In this document: in pieces, positions 35,382 to 44,740 of the stretch | How the letters are laid out: each line of letters begins with the position of its first letter | Numbering within the stretch: position 1 is the stretch's first letter | NCBI RefSeq assembly: GCF_031585635.1 | Contig: NZ_CP134195.1 | Coordinates: 2,108,001 to 2,172,000 of the forward strand | Source of the DNA: Paraburkholderia sp. FT54 | Lineage (GTDB): Bacteria; Pseudomonadota; Gammaproteobacteria; Burkholderiales; Burkholderiaceae | Direction of reading: 5' to 3' | DNA length: 64,000 bases | The notes under the pieces: generated by a model | Told to the model about the DNA's origin: nothing | The model's input: the letters and a program-made list of their open reading frames with translations, nothing else | The model's database searches: none | Translations under genes and position numbers: made by a program

Positions 35382-35624
35382 CTACTTGTCGTCCGATTCA
35401 CGACTCTTGAACAGACGCGCACTCGACAGAATGGCGAGCGCAATCGCCACGCTGAGAATCGCCGTGGCCTCACGACCGAGCCCCGCCGCCACGCCGACGC
35501 CCGCGCTCAGCCACAGGCTCGCCGCTGTCGTCAGGCCGCGCACCTCGCGCTCGGCGCTGAGCATCAGGACCTGCATGACGTCGGCCGCGCTGCCGAGATC
35601 GGAGAATTCTGCGCGGGCGGTTGC
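35382..35624 (-). pseudogene. mgtC/sapB-family remnant
   Basis: The frame ending at 35382 reads EVRGLTTAASLWLSAGVGVA, the conserved C-terminal core of MgtC/SapB inner membrane proteins, followed by a hydrophobic helix. In-frame upstream residues (ATARAEFSDLGSAADVMQ) fit an earlier family segment, but the conserved glycine-rich stretch that should lie between (around TGIGFLGAG) is missing, and a stop interrupts the frame just before 35624. The N-terminal helices are absent. It is a decayed gene at the right flank of the accessory island. Confidence 0.6.
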
Positions 35625-35812
35625 TCACACAACGTGCCACCAGTTATTCATTACATTTGCCTGACATTGCGGAAAACGCCAAGCATACGGCAATAACACG
35701 GCGCCGCGTACCTCATCCCGCCGACTCGGCTCCGTCGCGCGATGCGGCCTACGCGTCAATGCGAAAGCCTGATGGTTCGGATGACTGCATTACTCCGTTG
35801 CGTGCGCGTGCA

Positions 35813-37159
35813 TCACACCGGCGTGCATCGACCACGCCATCCACGGACGGCGCAGCGCGACGATCGCGACGAACGCGCGCATGCCGCCAACGCGCCGAAC
35901 GTCGCAAAGCCCATCTGATAGCTGCCTGTGCTTTCCTTCGCGATCCCCATCACGACAGGCAGATAGAATCCGCCGATCCCGCCCGCGGCACCGACAATGC
36001 CCGACATCAGACCCGTGCGGCCGGCCCAGCGATGCGGCACCAGCTGGAAGGTCGCGCCGTTGCCGAGACCGAAGGCCACGTACAGGCACAACAGCAGCGC
36101 GATGCCACCCGCCATTGAAGGCATGGCCGCGGCGAACACAAAGTCGCACAGCGAAATGATCGCGAGCAGGAAGGTCAGCGCGCGCACGCCGGACACCTTG
36201 TCGGCAATCAGACCGCCGAGCGGGCGCACCATCGCGCCGGTCGCGGCGAGCAGCGCCATGAAGAGGCCCGCGTCGATCTTCGAGAGCTGGTACAGGTTGG
36301 TCAGAAGCAGCGACACATACGAGGACATACCGACGAAGCCGCCGAACGTAATGCCGTACACCAGCATGATCGCCCACGTGTCACGCTCGGCCAGCACCGC
36401 GCGATAGCGCTTGGGCAGCACCGCGATCGCCAGCAATGCGCCGATCACCGGCAACAGCAGCACACCGGTCTTGCCGGAGCCGAACATGCCGGCTTCGACC
36501 AGCAGCACCAGCACGACCAATCCGACGAGCGTGACCGCAAAGCTGCCGAATGCGCGCAGCACGCTGCCCGATTTCACGCCGGAATCATTGGCCCAGAAAT
36601 ACAGCGTGATCGCCGCGATCGCGAGCAGCGGCAGCGCGCCGCCGGCGGCCATCTGCCAGCCGTAGCGGGTGGCCAGCTGCGGGAACAGGAAGCCGTCGAG
36701 CACCGCGCCGATATTGCCGGCCGCGGCGAGGCCCAGGACGAGGCCCTGCACCTTCGGCGGGTAGTTGCTGCCCGCCATCGGCAGCGCGACGGCGAAACTC
36801 GCACCGCCGACGCCGAGGAACACGCCGAGCACCAGCAGCACCGTGTACGACGGCACGGCCGGCATCAACGGCAACACGATGGTCGGCACCGCCGACAACA
36901 GCACGCCCATCAGCGCAATGCGCTTCCCGTGCGCAGATTGATACAGGTTGCCGAGCGTCACGCGCAGAATGGCGGCGGACAGCACCGGCACGGCGACCAG
37001 CAAGCCCTGTTGTGCGGGTGTCATCGTGATGCTCTTGCTGATGAACGGCGCGAGCGGTCCATACAGGACCCAGACAGTAAAGCCAGTGTCGAAATAGAGG
37101 AAACACGCCACCAGCGCGCGCCAGTCTCCACTCTTTAGGGAGCTCATCACGTTTTTCAT
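35813..37159 (-). CDS. narK: nitrate/nitrite MFS transporter, C terminus frameshifted
   Basis: A 448-residue NarK/NasA-type MFS permease (FLYFDTGFTVWVLYGPLAPF in helix 1; GGASFAVALPMAGSNYPPKVQG and GLGNGATFQLVPHRW are the nitrate signature segments). It imports nitrate for assimilation. The last about 25 residues read [18 protein letters not shown], unlike a helix; a second frame at the same place reads AFVAIVALRRPWMAWSMHAG, the expected helix 12, and ends at 35790. A 2-base slip in the CG repeat at 35874-35880 explains this. GAGGA precedes the ATG. It follows the nitrate reductase gene by 200 bases. Confidence 0.9.
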   Translation of the reverse strand: MKNVMSSLKSGDWRALVACFLYFDTGFTVWVLYGPLAPFISKSITMTPAQQGLLVAVPVLSAAILRVTLGNLYQSAHGKRIALMGVLLSAVPTIVLPLMPAVPSYTVLLVLGVFLGVGGASFAVALPMAGSNYPPKVQGLVLGLAAAGNIGAVLDGFLFPQLATRYGWQMAAGGALPLLAIAAITLYFWANDSGVKSGSVLRAFGSFAVTLVGLVVLVLLVEAGMFGSGKTGVLLLPVIGALLAIAVLPKRYRAVLAERDTWAIMLVYGITFGGFVGMSSYVSLLLTNLYQLSKIDAGLFMALLAATGAMVRPLGGLIADKVSGVRALTFLLAIISLCDFVFAAAMPSMAGGIALLLCLYVAFGLGNGATFQLVPHRWAGRTGLMSGIVGAAGGIGGFYLPVVMGIAKESTGSYQMGFATFGALAACARSSRSSRCAVRGWRGRCTPV

Positions 37160-37205
37160 CAGACATCCTCATAAAACTGATTTTTCGACTATCCGGCAGA
37201 TCGCG

Positions 37206-37256
37206 CTACACGCCACGCACCGGAATGATCACGATGTTGAAAACCGGCTTAAACAT
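37206..37256 (-). CDS. candidate 16-codon leader peptide upstream of narK
   Basis: ATG at 37256 with GGAGG four bases upstream opens a 16-residue frame, MFKPVFNIVIIPVRGV, ending in TAG 47 bases before narK. The ribosome binding site is much better than chance and the peptide is hydrophobic with a basic end. It could be a regulatory leader peptide or a small membrane peptide; a random match is also possible. Confidence 0.35.
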   Translation of the reverse strand: MFKPVFNIVIIPVRGV

Positions 37257-37359
37257 GCAACCTCCATGCCATGCGGCTCCGTGTCTTGAAGCTGTACTGC
37301 GTACTCGTTGAAACCTTGAAACGGTGAGTGCGTTCGTTGCACTCCAAACCGCGCGACGC

Positions 37360-40300
37360 TCAATAAACGTCGCGGGCGTAGCGCTTTTCCTGCGCGAGGC
37401 GGTTCACGTATTCGCGCGCTTTTTCATCGCTCATGCAGCCGTGTCGGGCCACGACTTCCATGAGCGCGGCATCGACATCCTTCGCCATCCGGTTGGCGTC
37501 GCCGCATACGTAGAAATGCGCACCGTCTTCGAGCCATGACCACAATTGCGCACCTTGCTCGCGCATGCGGTCCTGCACATAGACCTTGTCGGCCTGGTCG
37601 CGTGAGAACGCGACGTCGAGCCGGGTCAGCACACCGTCGTCGAGCATCGCTTCGAGTTCGTCGCGATAGTAAAAATCGGAGGCGGCGTGCTGCTCGCCAA
37701 AGAATAGCCAGTTGCGTGCGCTATCCCCGCGTGCGCGCCGCTCATGCAAAAAGCCGCGGAACGGTGCAACACCGGTGCCGGGACCGACCATGATCATCGG
37801 CGTATCGGAACGATGAGGAAGACGAAAGTGTGCGGACTTCTGCACGAACACGGGCACGTTGACATCGCCCGCGCGGTCGGCGAGAAACGTCGACGACACA
37901 CCTTTGCGATGACGGCGGCCATTGCTGTAGCGCACCGTTGACACAGTCAGATGAACTTCTCCCGCATGCGCCTTCGGGCTCGAGGCGATCGAATACAGAC
38001 GCGGCTGCAGACGCTTGAGCATGCCCGTCAATTCGGTTGCCGTGAGGCTCACCGGAAATTCGTGCAGCACGTCGGCAATCTGCTGGCCCCACAACCACTG
38101 CTTGAGGCCGGATTTGCGCTCAGGCGACAGCAGATCGCGCAGCGCGCCATTATTGCTGCGCGCTGCGACGAGCGCGAGCAGATCCGGATTCGGGCGCGCG
38201 ATCTCGTAGTGCTTGCCGAGTGCATCGGCAAGGCACATCTCGCCCACGCCCGCCACGTTCACCGCGGCGTCGGCGCTCAAACCGCTCAGGCTGATCAATT
38301 CGTCGACCAGTTCGGGGCAGTTGCTCGGCCATACACCCAACGCATCGCCTGCTTCGTATTCGAGTCCCGAGTCGCCCGTGCTGAGCGAGAAATAGCGCGT
38401 GTCTTTCGCCGCGCCCTGCCTGTTCAGGCGCAGATTGGTGATGAGCCGCGAGGCTGCTGGCCGTGTTTTGGTCGGCACCGTGCCCGGCACCACGGCGTTG
38501 ATCATGCCGTCTCGCGGCACGGCATATAGCGCGGCGTCCTCTTCCTTGATGCGCACGATGATGCGTTCGAGCCACGCGTCCGCGTTCTCCCGGTACTCGC
38601 TGTCGCAATCGACGCGTTCCATCAGCCGCAGCGCGCCCTGCCCGGCGAGCCGCTCGTCGAGGCGGCGGCCGTGGCCGCAGAACTGGTCGTAGTTGCGATC
38701 GCCGAGCGCGAGGACCGCGAAGCGCACGCCGTCGAGCCGAGGCGCGCCCTCGCCGCTCAATTGCGTCCAGAAACTTTGCGCGTTGTCGGGTGGATCGCCG
38801 TCGCCGAAGGTGCTCGTCATCAGCAGCACGTATTGCGCCCTGGCGAGCGCCGAGGCTTGGTAGTCCGCCATGCACGAGGTGCGGATTTCAAAGCCCGACT
38901 CCATCAGGCGAGTGGCGTAGCCTTCGGTCAGCGACTCGGTGTTGCCGGTTTGCGAGGCCCACAGCAATGTGACCTTCGGGCGCGCGCGCACGATGCGCAC
39001 ACCGGAAGCATGCGATGCCTCGGCATGCGCCGTTGCATTCCCCGCAGCAGGCACAGCGGCCGGCGCGGCGGGAACCGTCGCGCCGCGACTATAGAGACCG
39101 GCCAGCAAACCATCCACGTAAAGACGGTTTGTCGTATCGAACGGCGCGTTGCCCGGCAAAACCGGCGCGCTTTCGATGCCTTGCGCTTCCGCCGAACGCA
39201 GTCCATTCACGAAGCCGGCCAGATAGACGCGCTCCTGGTCCGTGAACGAAGGCGCGGGTATCGCCGGCAACCGCAACAGGCTGGTGAGTGCATCGATACG
39301 GGGCATATCCAGATCCTTCGCGCTTGCCGATACGGTGTTGGCGGGCGCCGCGCTCGCGGCAAACACAACGGATGCATCGTCGTCATTCAGGAAAGGCGCG
39401 ACGCTCTCTGCCACGACCGGACTCAACGCGACGGCGCAAAACTTGAATTCGGGCTGCTGCGAGATGGGGTCGATAGCGTCGCTCGTCACGGCATTGATGC
39501 ACAGGTCGTCGCCGAATACGTCGTTCCAGTGCATCGGCGCGAAGCAGTGACCCGCGCTCATGCGCCCGGTCACGACAGCCGGCAGCACCGCGCGGCCGCG
39601 GCGCGAACGAATCTCCACCGGGTCTTTTGCCTTGATGCCGAGGGCGGCGGCATCTTCGGGATGAATCTCGACGAACGGGCCGGGATTCAGCTTGTTGAGC
39701 ATCGCGACCTTGCCGGTCTTGGTCATCGTGTGCCATTGATGCTGTAAGCGGCCCGTATTCAGCACGATCGGAAATTCACGATCCGGCAATTCGGCCGGCG
39801 CAGCGTAGGCGCGTGCGAAGAACATTGCCTTGCCGCTCGGCGTCGGAAAGACGAGTTGTGGACGGCTGCCGTCCGGCCGCTCCCTAAGCGTTTGACTCAC
39901 GCCGTCGTTGAGGTAACGAACCGGATTGCGATCGCTTGAATCGTCGGATGCAAGCGGCCATTGCAGCGGCGTTTCCTTCAGGCGGCGATGACTCGCGCCG
40001 CGCAGGTCGTAGCCGGTTTTCGGATTCGACGCGCGGGTGATTTCCGCGAAGACTTCCTCGGCGCTCGCATACGTGAAGGCCTGCGCGAAACCCATCTCAC
40101 ACGCGACGCGCGCGATGATCTGCCAGTCCGGCAGCGCGGCGCCCGGCGGCTCGATGCCCTTTTGCATCAGCGTGAGATTGCGCTCGGAGTTGATCATCAC
40201 GCCTTGCGCTTCGGCCCACAGCGCGCCGGGCAAGAGCACGTCGGCGTAGCGGTTGGTCTCGGTGTCGAGGAACGCGTCCTGCGCGATCACGAGTTCCGCC

Positions 40301-41562
40301 GCGTTCAATCCGTCTATCACGTTCTGACGATTCGCCACGCTCGCCACCGGGTTCGTGCAGATGATCCAGCACGCCTTGATCTCGCCGGCCGCCATACGGG
40401 TGAACATGTCGATCGTGCCGTTGCCGACCTGCGGCTTGAGCGAGCCCTTCGGAATGCGCCACAGGTCCTCGATAAACGCGCGGTCTTCTTCAACCAGCAC
40501 CGAACGCTGGCCCGGCAAGCCCGGCCCCATGTAACCCATCTCGCGGCCGCCCATCGCATTGGGCTGGCCCGTCAGCGAAAACGGGCCGCTGCCGCGCCGG
40601 CAAATCTTGCCCGTCGCCAGATGCAGGTTGCAGATTGCGTTGGTATGCCATGTGCCGTGCGTGCTCTGATTCAGGCCCATGGTCCAGCAACTGATCCACT
40701 CTTTACTGGTGCCGATCATCTCCGCAGCCTGGCGGATCTCTTCGACGGCGAGGCCGGTAATCAGCGCGACTTTTTCCGGCGTGTAGTCGGCGAGAAACAC
40801 GGGCATTGCGTCCCAGCCTTCGGTGGCCTCGTCGATGAAAGCGGCATCCGTATGGCCGTTTTCGTGCAACAGATGCAGCAGGCCGTTGAGCAACGCGAGA
40901 TCGGTGCCCGGCCTGATCTGCATGAAGAGATCTGCCTTCTCCGCCGTCGTATTGCGGCGCGGATCGACGACGATCAGTTTGGCGCCGGCCTTCACGCGAT
41001 CCATCATGCGCAGAAACAGAATCGGGTGACAGTCGGCCATATTCGCGCCGATCACGAAGAACAGATCGGCGTGATCGATGTCTTCGTACGATCCCGGCGG
41101 CCCGTCCGCGCCGAGCGACAGTTTGTAGCCGCTGCCCGCGCTCGCCATGCACAGGCGCGAATTCGATTCGATGTTGCTCGTGCCGACGAAGCCCTTGGCG
41201 AGCTTGTTGACGAGGTACTGCGCCTCGATCGACATCTGGCCCGAGACGTAGAACGACAACGCGTTCGGCCCATGTTCATCGAGCAGGCCGCGCAAACGCG
41301 CCGCCGTGGTGCTGATCGCCTGCGCCATCGGCAGCGGCGCCGGGTCCTGGCCGCGCGCATGGCGCACGAACGCGCCTTCGAGACGTCCCGACTTGCGCAA
41401 CGCGACATGCGCTGACTGTCCCTTCGTGCACAGCCGGCCGAAGTTGGCCGGATGCTCCTTGTCGCCGGATATCTTCACGACCTGGCCGTCCTCGACGTGC
41501 AGCACCATGCCGCAGCCAACGCCGCAGTAAGGGCACACGGTTTTTACGCTAGTAGAGGACAT
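37360..41562 (-). CDS. nasA: assimilatory nitrate reductase fused to CysJ-like flavoprotein
   Basis: A 1400-residue fusion. Residues 1-740 are a molybdopterin nitrate reductase: the N-terminal [4Fe-4S] ligands Cys10, Cys13, Cys17 and Cys45 (CPYCGVGCG then RLCTKG), and a C-terminal molydopterin dinucleotide-binding domain (NTGRLQHQWHTMTKTG). From about 770 there is a linker, then an FMN flavodoxin domain (LLWASQTGNTES near 866), an FAD domain (RLYSIASS) and an NADPH domain ending YVCGDANRMAKDVDA. The flavoprotein part would pass NADPH electrons straight to the molybdenum site in the cytosol. It is 35 bases downstream of nirD. Confidence 0.93.
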   Translation of the reverse strand: MSSTSVKTVCPYCGVGCGMVLHVEDGQVVKISGDKEHPANFGRLCTKGQSAHVALRKSGRLEGAFVRHARGQDPAPLPMAQAISTTAARLRGLLDEHGPNALSFYVSGQMSIEAQYLVNKLAKGFVGTSNIESNSRLCMASAGSGYKLSLGADGPPGSYEDIDHADLFFVIGANMADCHPILFLRMMDRVKAGAKLIVVDPRRNTTAEKADLFMQIRPGTDLALLNGLLHLLHENGHTDAAFIDEATEGWDAMPVFLADYTPEKVALITGLAVEEIRQAAEMIGTSKEWISCWTMGLNQSTHGTWHTNAICNLHLATGKICRRGSGPFSLTGQPNAMGGREMGYMGPGLPGQRSVLVEEDRAFIEDLWRIPKGSLKPQVGNGTIDMFTRMAAGEIKACWIICTNPVASVANRQNVIDGLNAAELVIAQDAFLDTETNRYADVLLPGALWAEAQGVMINSERNLTLMQKGIEPPGAALPDWQIIARVACEMGFAQAFTYASAEEVFAEITRASNPKTGYDLRGASHRRLKETPLQWPLASDDSSDRNPVRYLNDGVSQTLRERPDGSRPQLVFPTPSGKAMFFARAYAAPAELPDREFPIVLNTGRLQHQWHTMTKTGKVAMLNKLNPGPFVEIHPEDAAALGIKAKDPVEIRSRRGRAVLPAVVTGRMSAGHCFAPMHWNDVFGDDLCINAVTSDAIDPISQQPEFKFCAVALSPVVAESVAPFLNDDDASVVFAASAAPANTVSASAKDLDMPRIDALTSLLRLPAIPAPSFTDQERVYLAGFVNGLRSAEAQGIESAPVLPGNAPFDTTNRLYVDGLLAGLYSRGATVPAAPAAVPAAGNATAHAEASHASGVRIVRARPKVTLLWASQTGNTESLTEGYATRLMESGFEIRTSCMADYQASALARAQYVLLMTSTFGDGDPPDNAQSFWTQLSGEGAPRLDGVRFAVLALGDRNYDQFCGHGRRLDERLAGQGALRLMERVDCDSEYRENADAWLERIIVRIKEEDAALYAVPRDGMINAVVPGTVPTKTRPAASRLITNLRLNRQGAAKDTRYFSLSTGDSGLEYEAGDALGVWPSNCPELVDELISLSGLSADAAVNVAGVGEMCLADALGKHYEIARPNPDLLALVAARSNNGALRDLLSPERKSGLKQWLWGQQIADVLHEFPVSLTATELTGMLKRLQPRLYSIASSPKAHAGEVHLTVSTVRYSNGRRHRKGVSSTFLADRAGDVNVPVFVQKSAHFRLPHRSDTPMIMVGPGTGVAPFRGFLHERRARGDSARNWLFFGEQHAASDFYYRDELEAMLDDGVLTRLDVAFSRDQADKVYVQDRMREQGAQLWSWLEDGAHFYVCGDANRMAKDVDAALMEVVARHGCMSDEKAREYVNRLAQEKRYARDVY

Positions 41563-41597
41563 GGGCGGGCAACGTCGTTGTAAAAGGATTCAGTGGC

Positions 41598-41951
41598 TCA
41601 AACCGCGACCCACACCTGGCCGTTTTCCACGCGCGCGGCGAACGCGCCAACGGAATGCGCCGGTGTTTCGAGGCACTCGCCGGTGCGCAGATCGAAGTGA
41701 TGCTTGTAGATCGGCGAAGCGACCACGATGCGTTCGCCGAGGCTGCCGATCAACCCGCGCGAAAGGACTGCCGCCTGCGAGCCCGGATCGAAGTTTTCGA
41801 TCGCGTACACGACGGGGTCCGCGCCACCGTTGTTCACGTGAAAGACCGCGACCTGTTCGCCATTGACGAGCGCGCAAACGCCCGTGTTGGGCACAATGTC
41901 CGTGAGCTGGCAAACCGGCGTCCAGGCGCGCGACAGGCGATCGTTGTTCAT
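41598..41951 (-). CDS. nirD: nitrite reductase small subunit NirD
   Basis: A 117-residue Rieske-like protein (AVFHVNNGGADPVVYAIENF, SPIYKHHFDLRTGECLE). As usual for NirD the iron-sulfur Cys-His ligands of true Rieske proteins are not all present. It partners NirB in NADH-dependent reduction of nitrite to ammonium. Located 32 bases after nirB and 35 before the nitrate reductase gene. Confidence 0.93.
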   Translation of the reverse strand: MNNDRLSRAWTPVCQLTDIVPNTGVCALVNGEQVAVFHVNNGGADPVVYAIENFDPGSQAAVLSRGLIGSLGERIVVASPIYKHHFDLRTGECLETPAHSVGAFAARVENGQVWVAV

Positions 41952-41983
41952 GACGGAAGTCCTCGGTAAAGGGTGCGGTTCAA

Positions 41984-44524
41984 TCAGACGGTTTCGACGA
42001 CGACGGGAATCGCGGCAAGCTTCGAGCGCCGCTCGGCGGGCGTGGCCGGCCGGATCTGGCCGCGCTCCTCGACGAAGGCGACGTTGCCGTCCGACTCGCC
42101 GCTGTTGACGAAATGACGGAAGCGCTTGCGTGTTTCGGGATCGGTGACGGCCTTCTTCCATTCGCATTCGTAGGTGTCGACCACGTGCTGCATCTCCGAC
42201 TCGAGTTCGTCGGCCACGCCGAGGCGATCGTTGACGACTACGTCGATCAGATAGTCGAGGCCGCCTTCGAGGTTCTGGCGCCACACGCTGGTGCGTTGCA
42301 GACGGTCGGCGGTGCGCACGTAGAACATCAGGAAACGGTCGATGTAGCGCACCAGCGTCTCCTTATCGAGGTCCGACGCGAGCAGTTCGGCGTGGCGCGG
42401 TTTCATGCCGCCGTTACCGCACACATAGAGATTCCAGCCCTTCTCCGTCGCGATGATGCCGACATCCTTGCCCTGCGCTTCCGCGCATTCGCGCGTGCAG
42501 CCCGACACGCCGAACTTGATCTTGTGCGGCGTGCGCAGGCCCTTGTAGCGGTTCTCGAATTCGACCGCGAGGCCCACCGAATCGCCGACGCCGTAGCGGC
42601 ACCACGTCGAACCGACACACGACTTCACGGTGCGCAGCGACTTGCCGTACGCATGCCCGGATTCGAATCCGGCGGCGATCAGTTCTTCCCAGATGAGCGG
42701 CAATTGCTCCACGCGCGCACCGAACAGATCGACGCGCTGACCGCCGGTGATTTTCGTGTAAAGGCCGTATTTTTTCGCCACCTGGCCTACCGCGATCAAA
42801 CCGTCGGGGGTAACTTCGCCGCCCGCCATACGGGGCACGACCGAATAGGTGCCGTCGCGCTGAATGTTGGCGAGGTAGTAGTCATTAGTGTCCTGCAGCG
42901 AGACGTGTTCTTTCTTCAGCACAAACTCGTTCCAGCACGACGCGAGAATGCTCGCCACCAGTGGCTTGCAGATATCGCAGCCGAGGCCGTGGCCGTGCTT
43001 CGCGAGCAGCTCGCCGAAGCTGCGCACGCCTTCCACACGCACGATGTGGTACAGCTCCTGACGCGAGTAAGCGAAGTGTTCGCAGACGTGGTTGTTGACC
43101 GCGAACCCCTGCTTCTTCAGCTCGGCCTTCATCACCTGAGTGACGAGCGGCACGCAACCGCCGCATGAGGTGCCGGCGGTCGTCGCGCATTTCAAAGCAC
43201 CGATGTCGGTGGCGCCTGCGCAGACGGCGGCGCACAGCTCGGCCTTCGAGACGTTGTTGCATGAACAGATTTGCGCGGAAGCAGGCAAGGCCTCGACGCC
43301 GAGCGCGGGCTTCACATTGCCGTCTGCTTGCGGCAGGATCAGAAATTCAGGCGACGCCGGCAGTTCGATGCGGTTCAACATCATCTGCAACAGCGTGCCG
43401 TATTCGCCGGCATCGCCCACCATCACGCCGCCGAGCAGATACTTGCCGCACTCGGACACCACCAGCTTCTTGTAGACCTGCTTGCGTTCGTCGCTGAACT
43501 GGTAGGCGCGGCTGCCTGGCGTGCTGCCGTGCGCGTCGCCGATGCTCGCCACGTCCACGCCCATGAGTTTCAGTTTGGTGCTCATGTCGGCGCCGGCGAA
43601 TTCGGCCGTGTCACCGAGCAATTGCTTCGCCACGGCGCGGGCCATGTCGTAGCCCGGTGCCACGAGGCCGAACAGCTGGCCATTCCACAGCGCGCATTCG
43701 CCGATTGCATAGATGTGCGGGTCGCTCGTGCGGCACGCGTCGTCGATCACGATGCCGCCGCGCGGACCAAGCGTCAGGCCGCTTGCGCGCGCCAGGTCGT
43801 CACGCGGACGGATGCCCGCGGAGAACACGATCATGTCGGTGTCGAGGTGGCTGCCGTCCGCGAATTGCATGCGGTGCGTACCTTCTTCGCCGTCGACGAT
43901 CGCCGTGGTGTTCTTCTGCGTATGCACCGTCACGCCCAGTTCTTCGATCTTGTTGCGCAACACGCGGCCGCCGCCGTCGTCCACCTGCACGGCCATCAGA
44001 CGCGGCGCGAATTCGACCACGTGGGTTTGCAGGCCCATGTCGCGCAGCGCCTTCGCGCATTCGAGACCGAGCAGTCCGCCGCCGACCACCGTGCCCGTCT
44101 TCGAGCGCGCGCCGCATTCAAGCATTGCTTCGAGGTCGTCGATGGTTCGGTACACGAAGCAATCGGCGCGCTCACGGCCCTGCACGGGCGGCACGAAGGG
44201 ATAGGAGCCGGTGGCGAAAACCAGCTTGTCATAAGGCAGCGTTTCGCCCGTCGACACTGTCACGGTGCGCGCGGCGCGATCGATCGCCACGGCTTTCGTA
44301 TTCAGCTTGAGCGACACATTCTGGCGTTCGAAGAAACCCGGCTCGACCAGCGACAGATCGTCCGCCGTCTTGCCCGCGAAAAACTCCGACAGGTGCACGC
44401 GATCGTAGGCCGGCCGCGGTTCTTCGCACAACACCGTGATATCGAGGCCGTGCGCGGCGTCTCGTGCGACGCACTCGATCAGTTTGTGACCGACCATCCC
44501 GTGACCGATAACGATGATTTTCAT
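41984..44524 (-). CDS. nirB: NADH-dependent nitrite reductase large subunit NirB
   Basis: An 846-residue enzyme. In order: an FAD/NADH-binding domain (IIVIGHGMVGHKLIE; GTVVGGGLLGLECAKAL), a BFD-like [2Fe-2S] region (ICSCNNVSKAELC, TSCGGCVPL), then the nitrite/sulfite reductase halves with the siroheme/[4Fe-4S] ligands SCVGSTWCRYG and KFGVSGCTRECAEA. It reduces nitrite to ammonium in the cytosol. Start at 44524 chosen for the family N terminus. First gene of the nitrate assimilation operon, with a roughly 190-base leader. Confidence 0.96.
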   Translation of the reverse strand: MKIIVIGHGMVGHKLIECVARDAAHGLDITVLCEEPRPAYDRVHLSEFFAGKTADDLSLVEPGFFERQNVSLKLNTKAVAIDRAARTVTVSTGETLPYDKLVFATGSYPFVPPVQGRERADCFVYRTIDDLEAMLECGARSKTGTVVGGGLLGLECAKALRDMGLQTHVVEFAPRLMAVQVDDGGGRVLRNKIEELGVTVHTQKNTTAIVDGEEGTHRMQFADGSHLDTDMIVFSAGIRPRDDLARASGLTLGPRGGIVIDDACRTSDPHIYAIGECALWNGQLFGLVAPGYDMARAVAKQLLGDTAEFAGADMSTKLKLMGVDVASIGDAHGSTPGSRAYQFSDERKQVYKKLVVSECGKYLLGGVMVGDAGEYGTLLQMMLNRIELPASPEFLILPQADGNVKPALGVEALPASAQICSCNNVSKAELCAAVCAGATDIGALKCATTAGTSCGGCVPLVTQVMKAELKKQGFAVNNHVCEHFAYSRQELYHIVRVEGVRSFGELLAKHGHGLGCDICKPLVASILASCWNEFVLKKEHVSLQDTNDYYLANIQRDGTYSVVPRMAGGEVTPDGLIAVGQVAKKYGLYTKITGGQRVDLFGARVEQLPLIWEELIAAGFESGHAYGKSLRTVKSCVGSTWCRYGVGDSVGLAVEFENRYKGLRTPHKIKFGVSGCTRECAEAQGKDVGIIATEKGWNLYVCGNGGMKPRHAELLASDLDKETLVRYIDRFLMFYVRTADRLQRTSVWRQNLEGGLDYLIDVVVNDRLGVADELESEMQHVVDTYECEWKKAVTDPETRKRFRHFVNSGESDGNVAFVEERGQIRPATPAERRSKLAAIPVVVETV

Positions 44525-44593
44525 GACCGCGATTTCCTCAATGTGCTGGGTTGCGAGCGACGCCGTACGACATGTGGCGAAAGCGATTCCGGA

Positions 44594-44648
44594 AATAAAA
44601 ACGGCGTCCCGCGAATCCAGTCGATGACTGAATTCGGGGGACGCCGTT
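44594..44648 (-). terminator. intrinsic terminator in the nirB leader (attenuator)
   Basis: Read on the minus strand, the arm AACGGCGTCCC and its complement GGGACGCCGTT enclose a second perfect stem (CGAATTCAGTC/GACTGGATTCG with an ATC loop), and the 3' arm runs into TTTTTATTT. This is a very strong rho-independent terminator placed after the promoter and 70 bases before nirB, so transcription must read through it for expression. Confidence 0.8.
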
Positions 44649-44692
44649 GTCCTGATCTGTCCTGCGGCGAGTACTTTGTGTTGCACTCGCGC

Positions 44693-44710
44693 CGGATCCA
44701 CGTTGATCCG
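44693..44710 (-). promoter_or_regulatory. ANTAR-type 5' hairpin with hexaloop
   Basis: On the minus strand CGGATC-AACGTG-GATCCG forms a perfect 6-pair stem with a 6-base loop carrying A at loop position 1 and G at position 4, the features recognised by ANTAR antitermination proteins such as NasR and NasT. It lies about four bases from the predicted transcript start. A second, less regular hairpin (GCGAGT/ACTCGC arms, about 44667-44690) follows. Confidence 0.6.
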
Positions 44711-44724
44711 ATGGCAAGGCTTAA

Positions 44725-44740
44725 TGCAAAGCCTATGCCA
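44725..44740 (-). promoter_or_regulatory. sigma-54 promoter of nirBD-nasA
   Basis: TGGCATA-GGCT-TTGCA on the minus strand matches the -24/-12 consensus TGGCACG-N4-TTGCW with exact spacing; both invariant dinucleotides (GG and GC) are present. The predicted start is near 44714. Confidence 0.75.
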
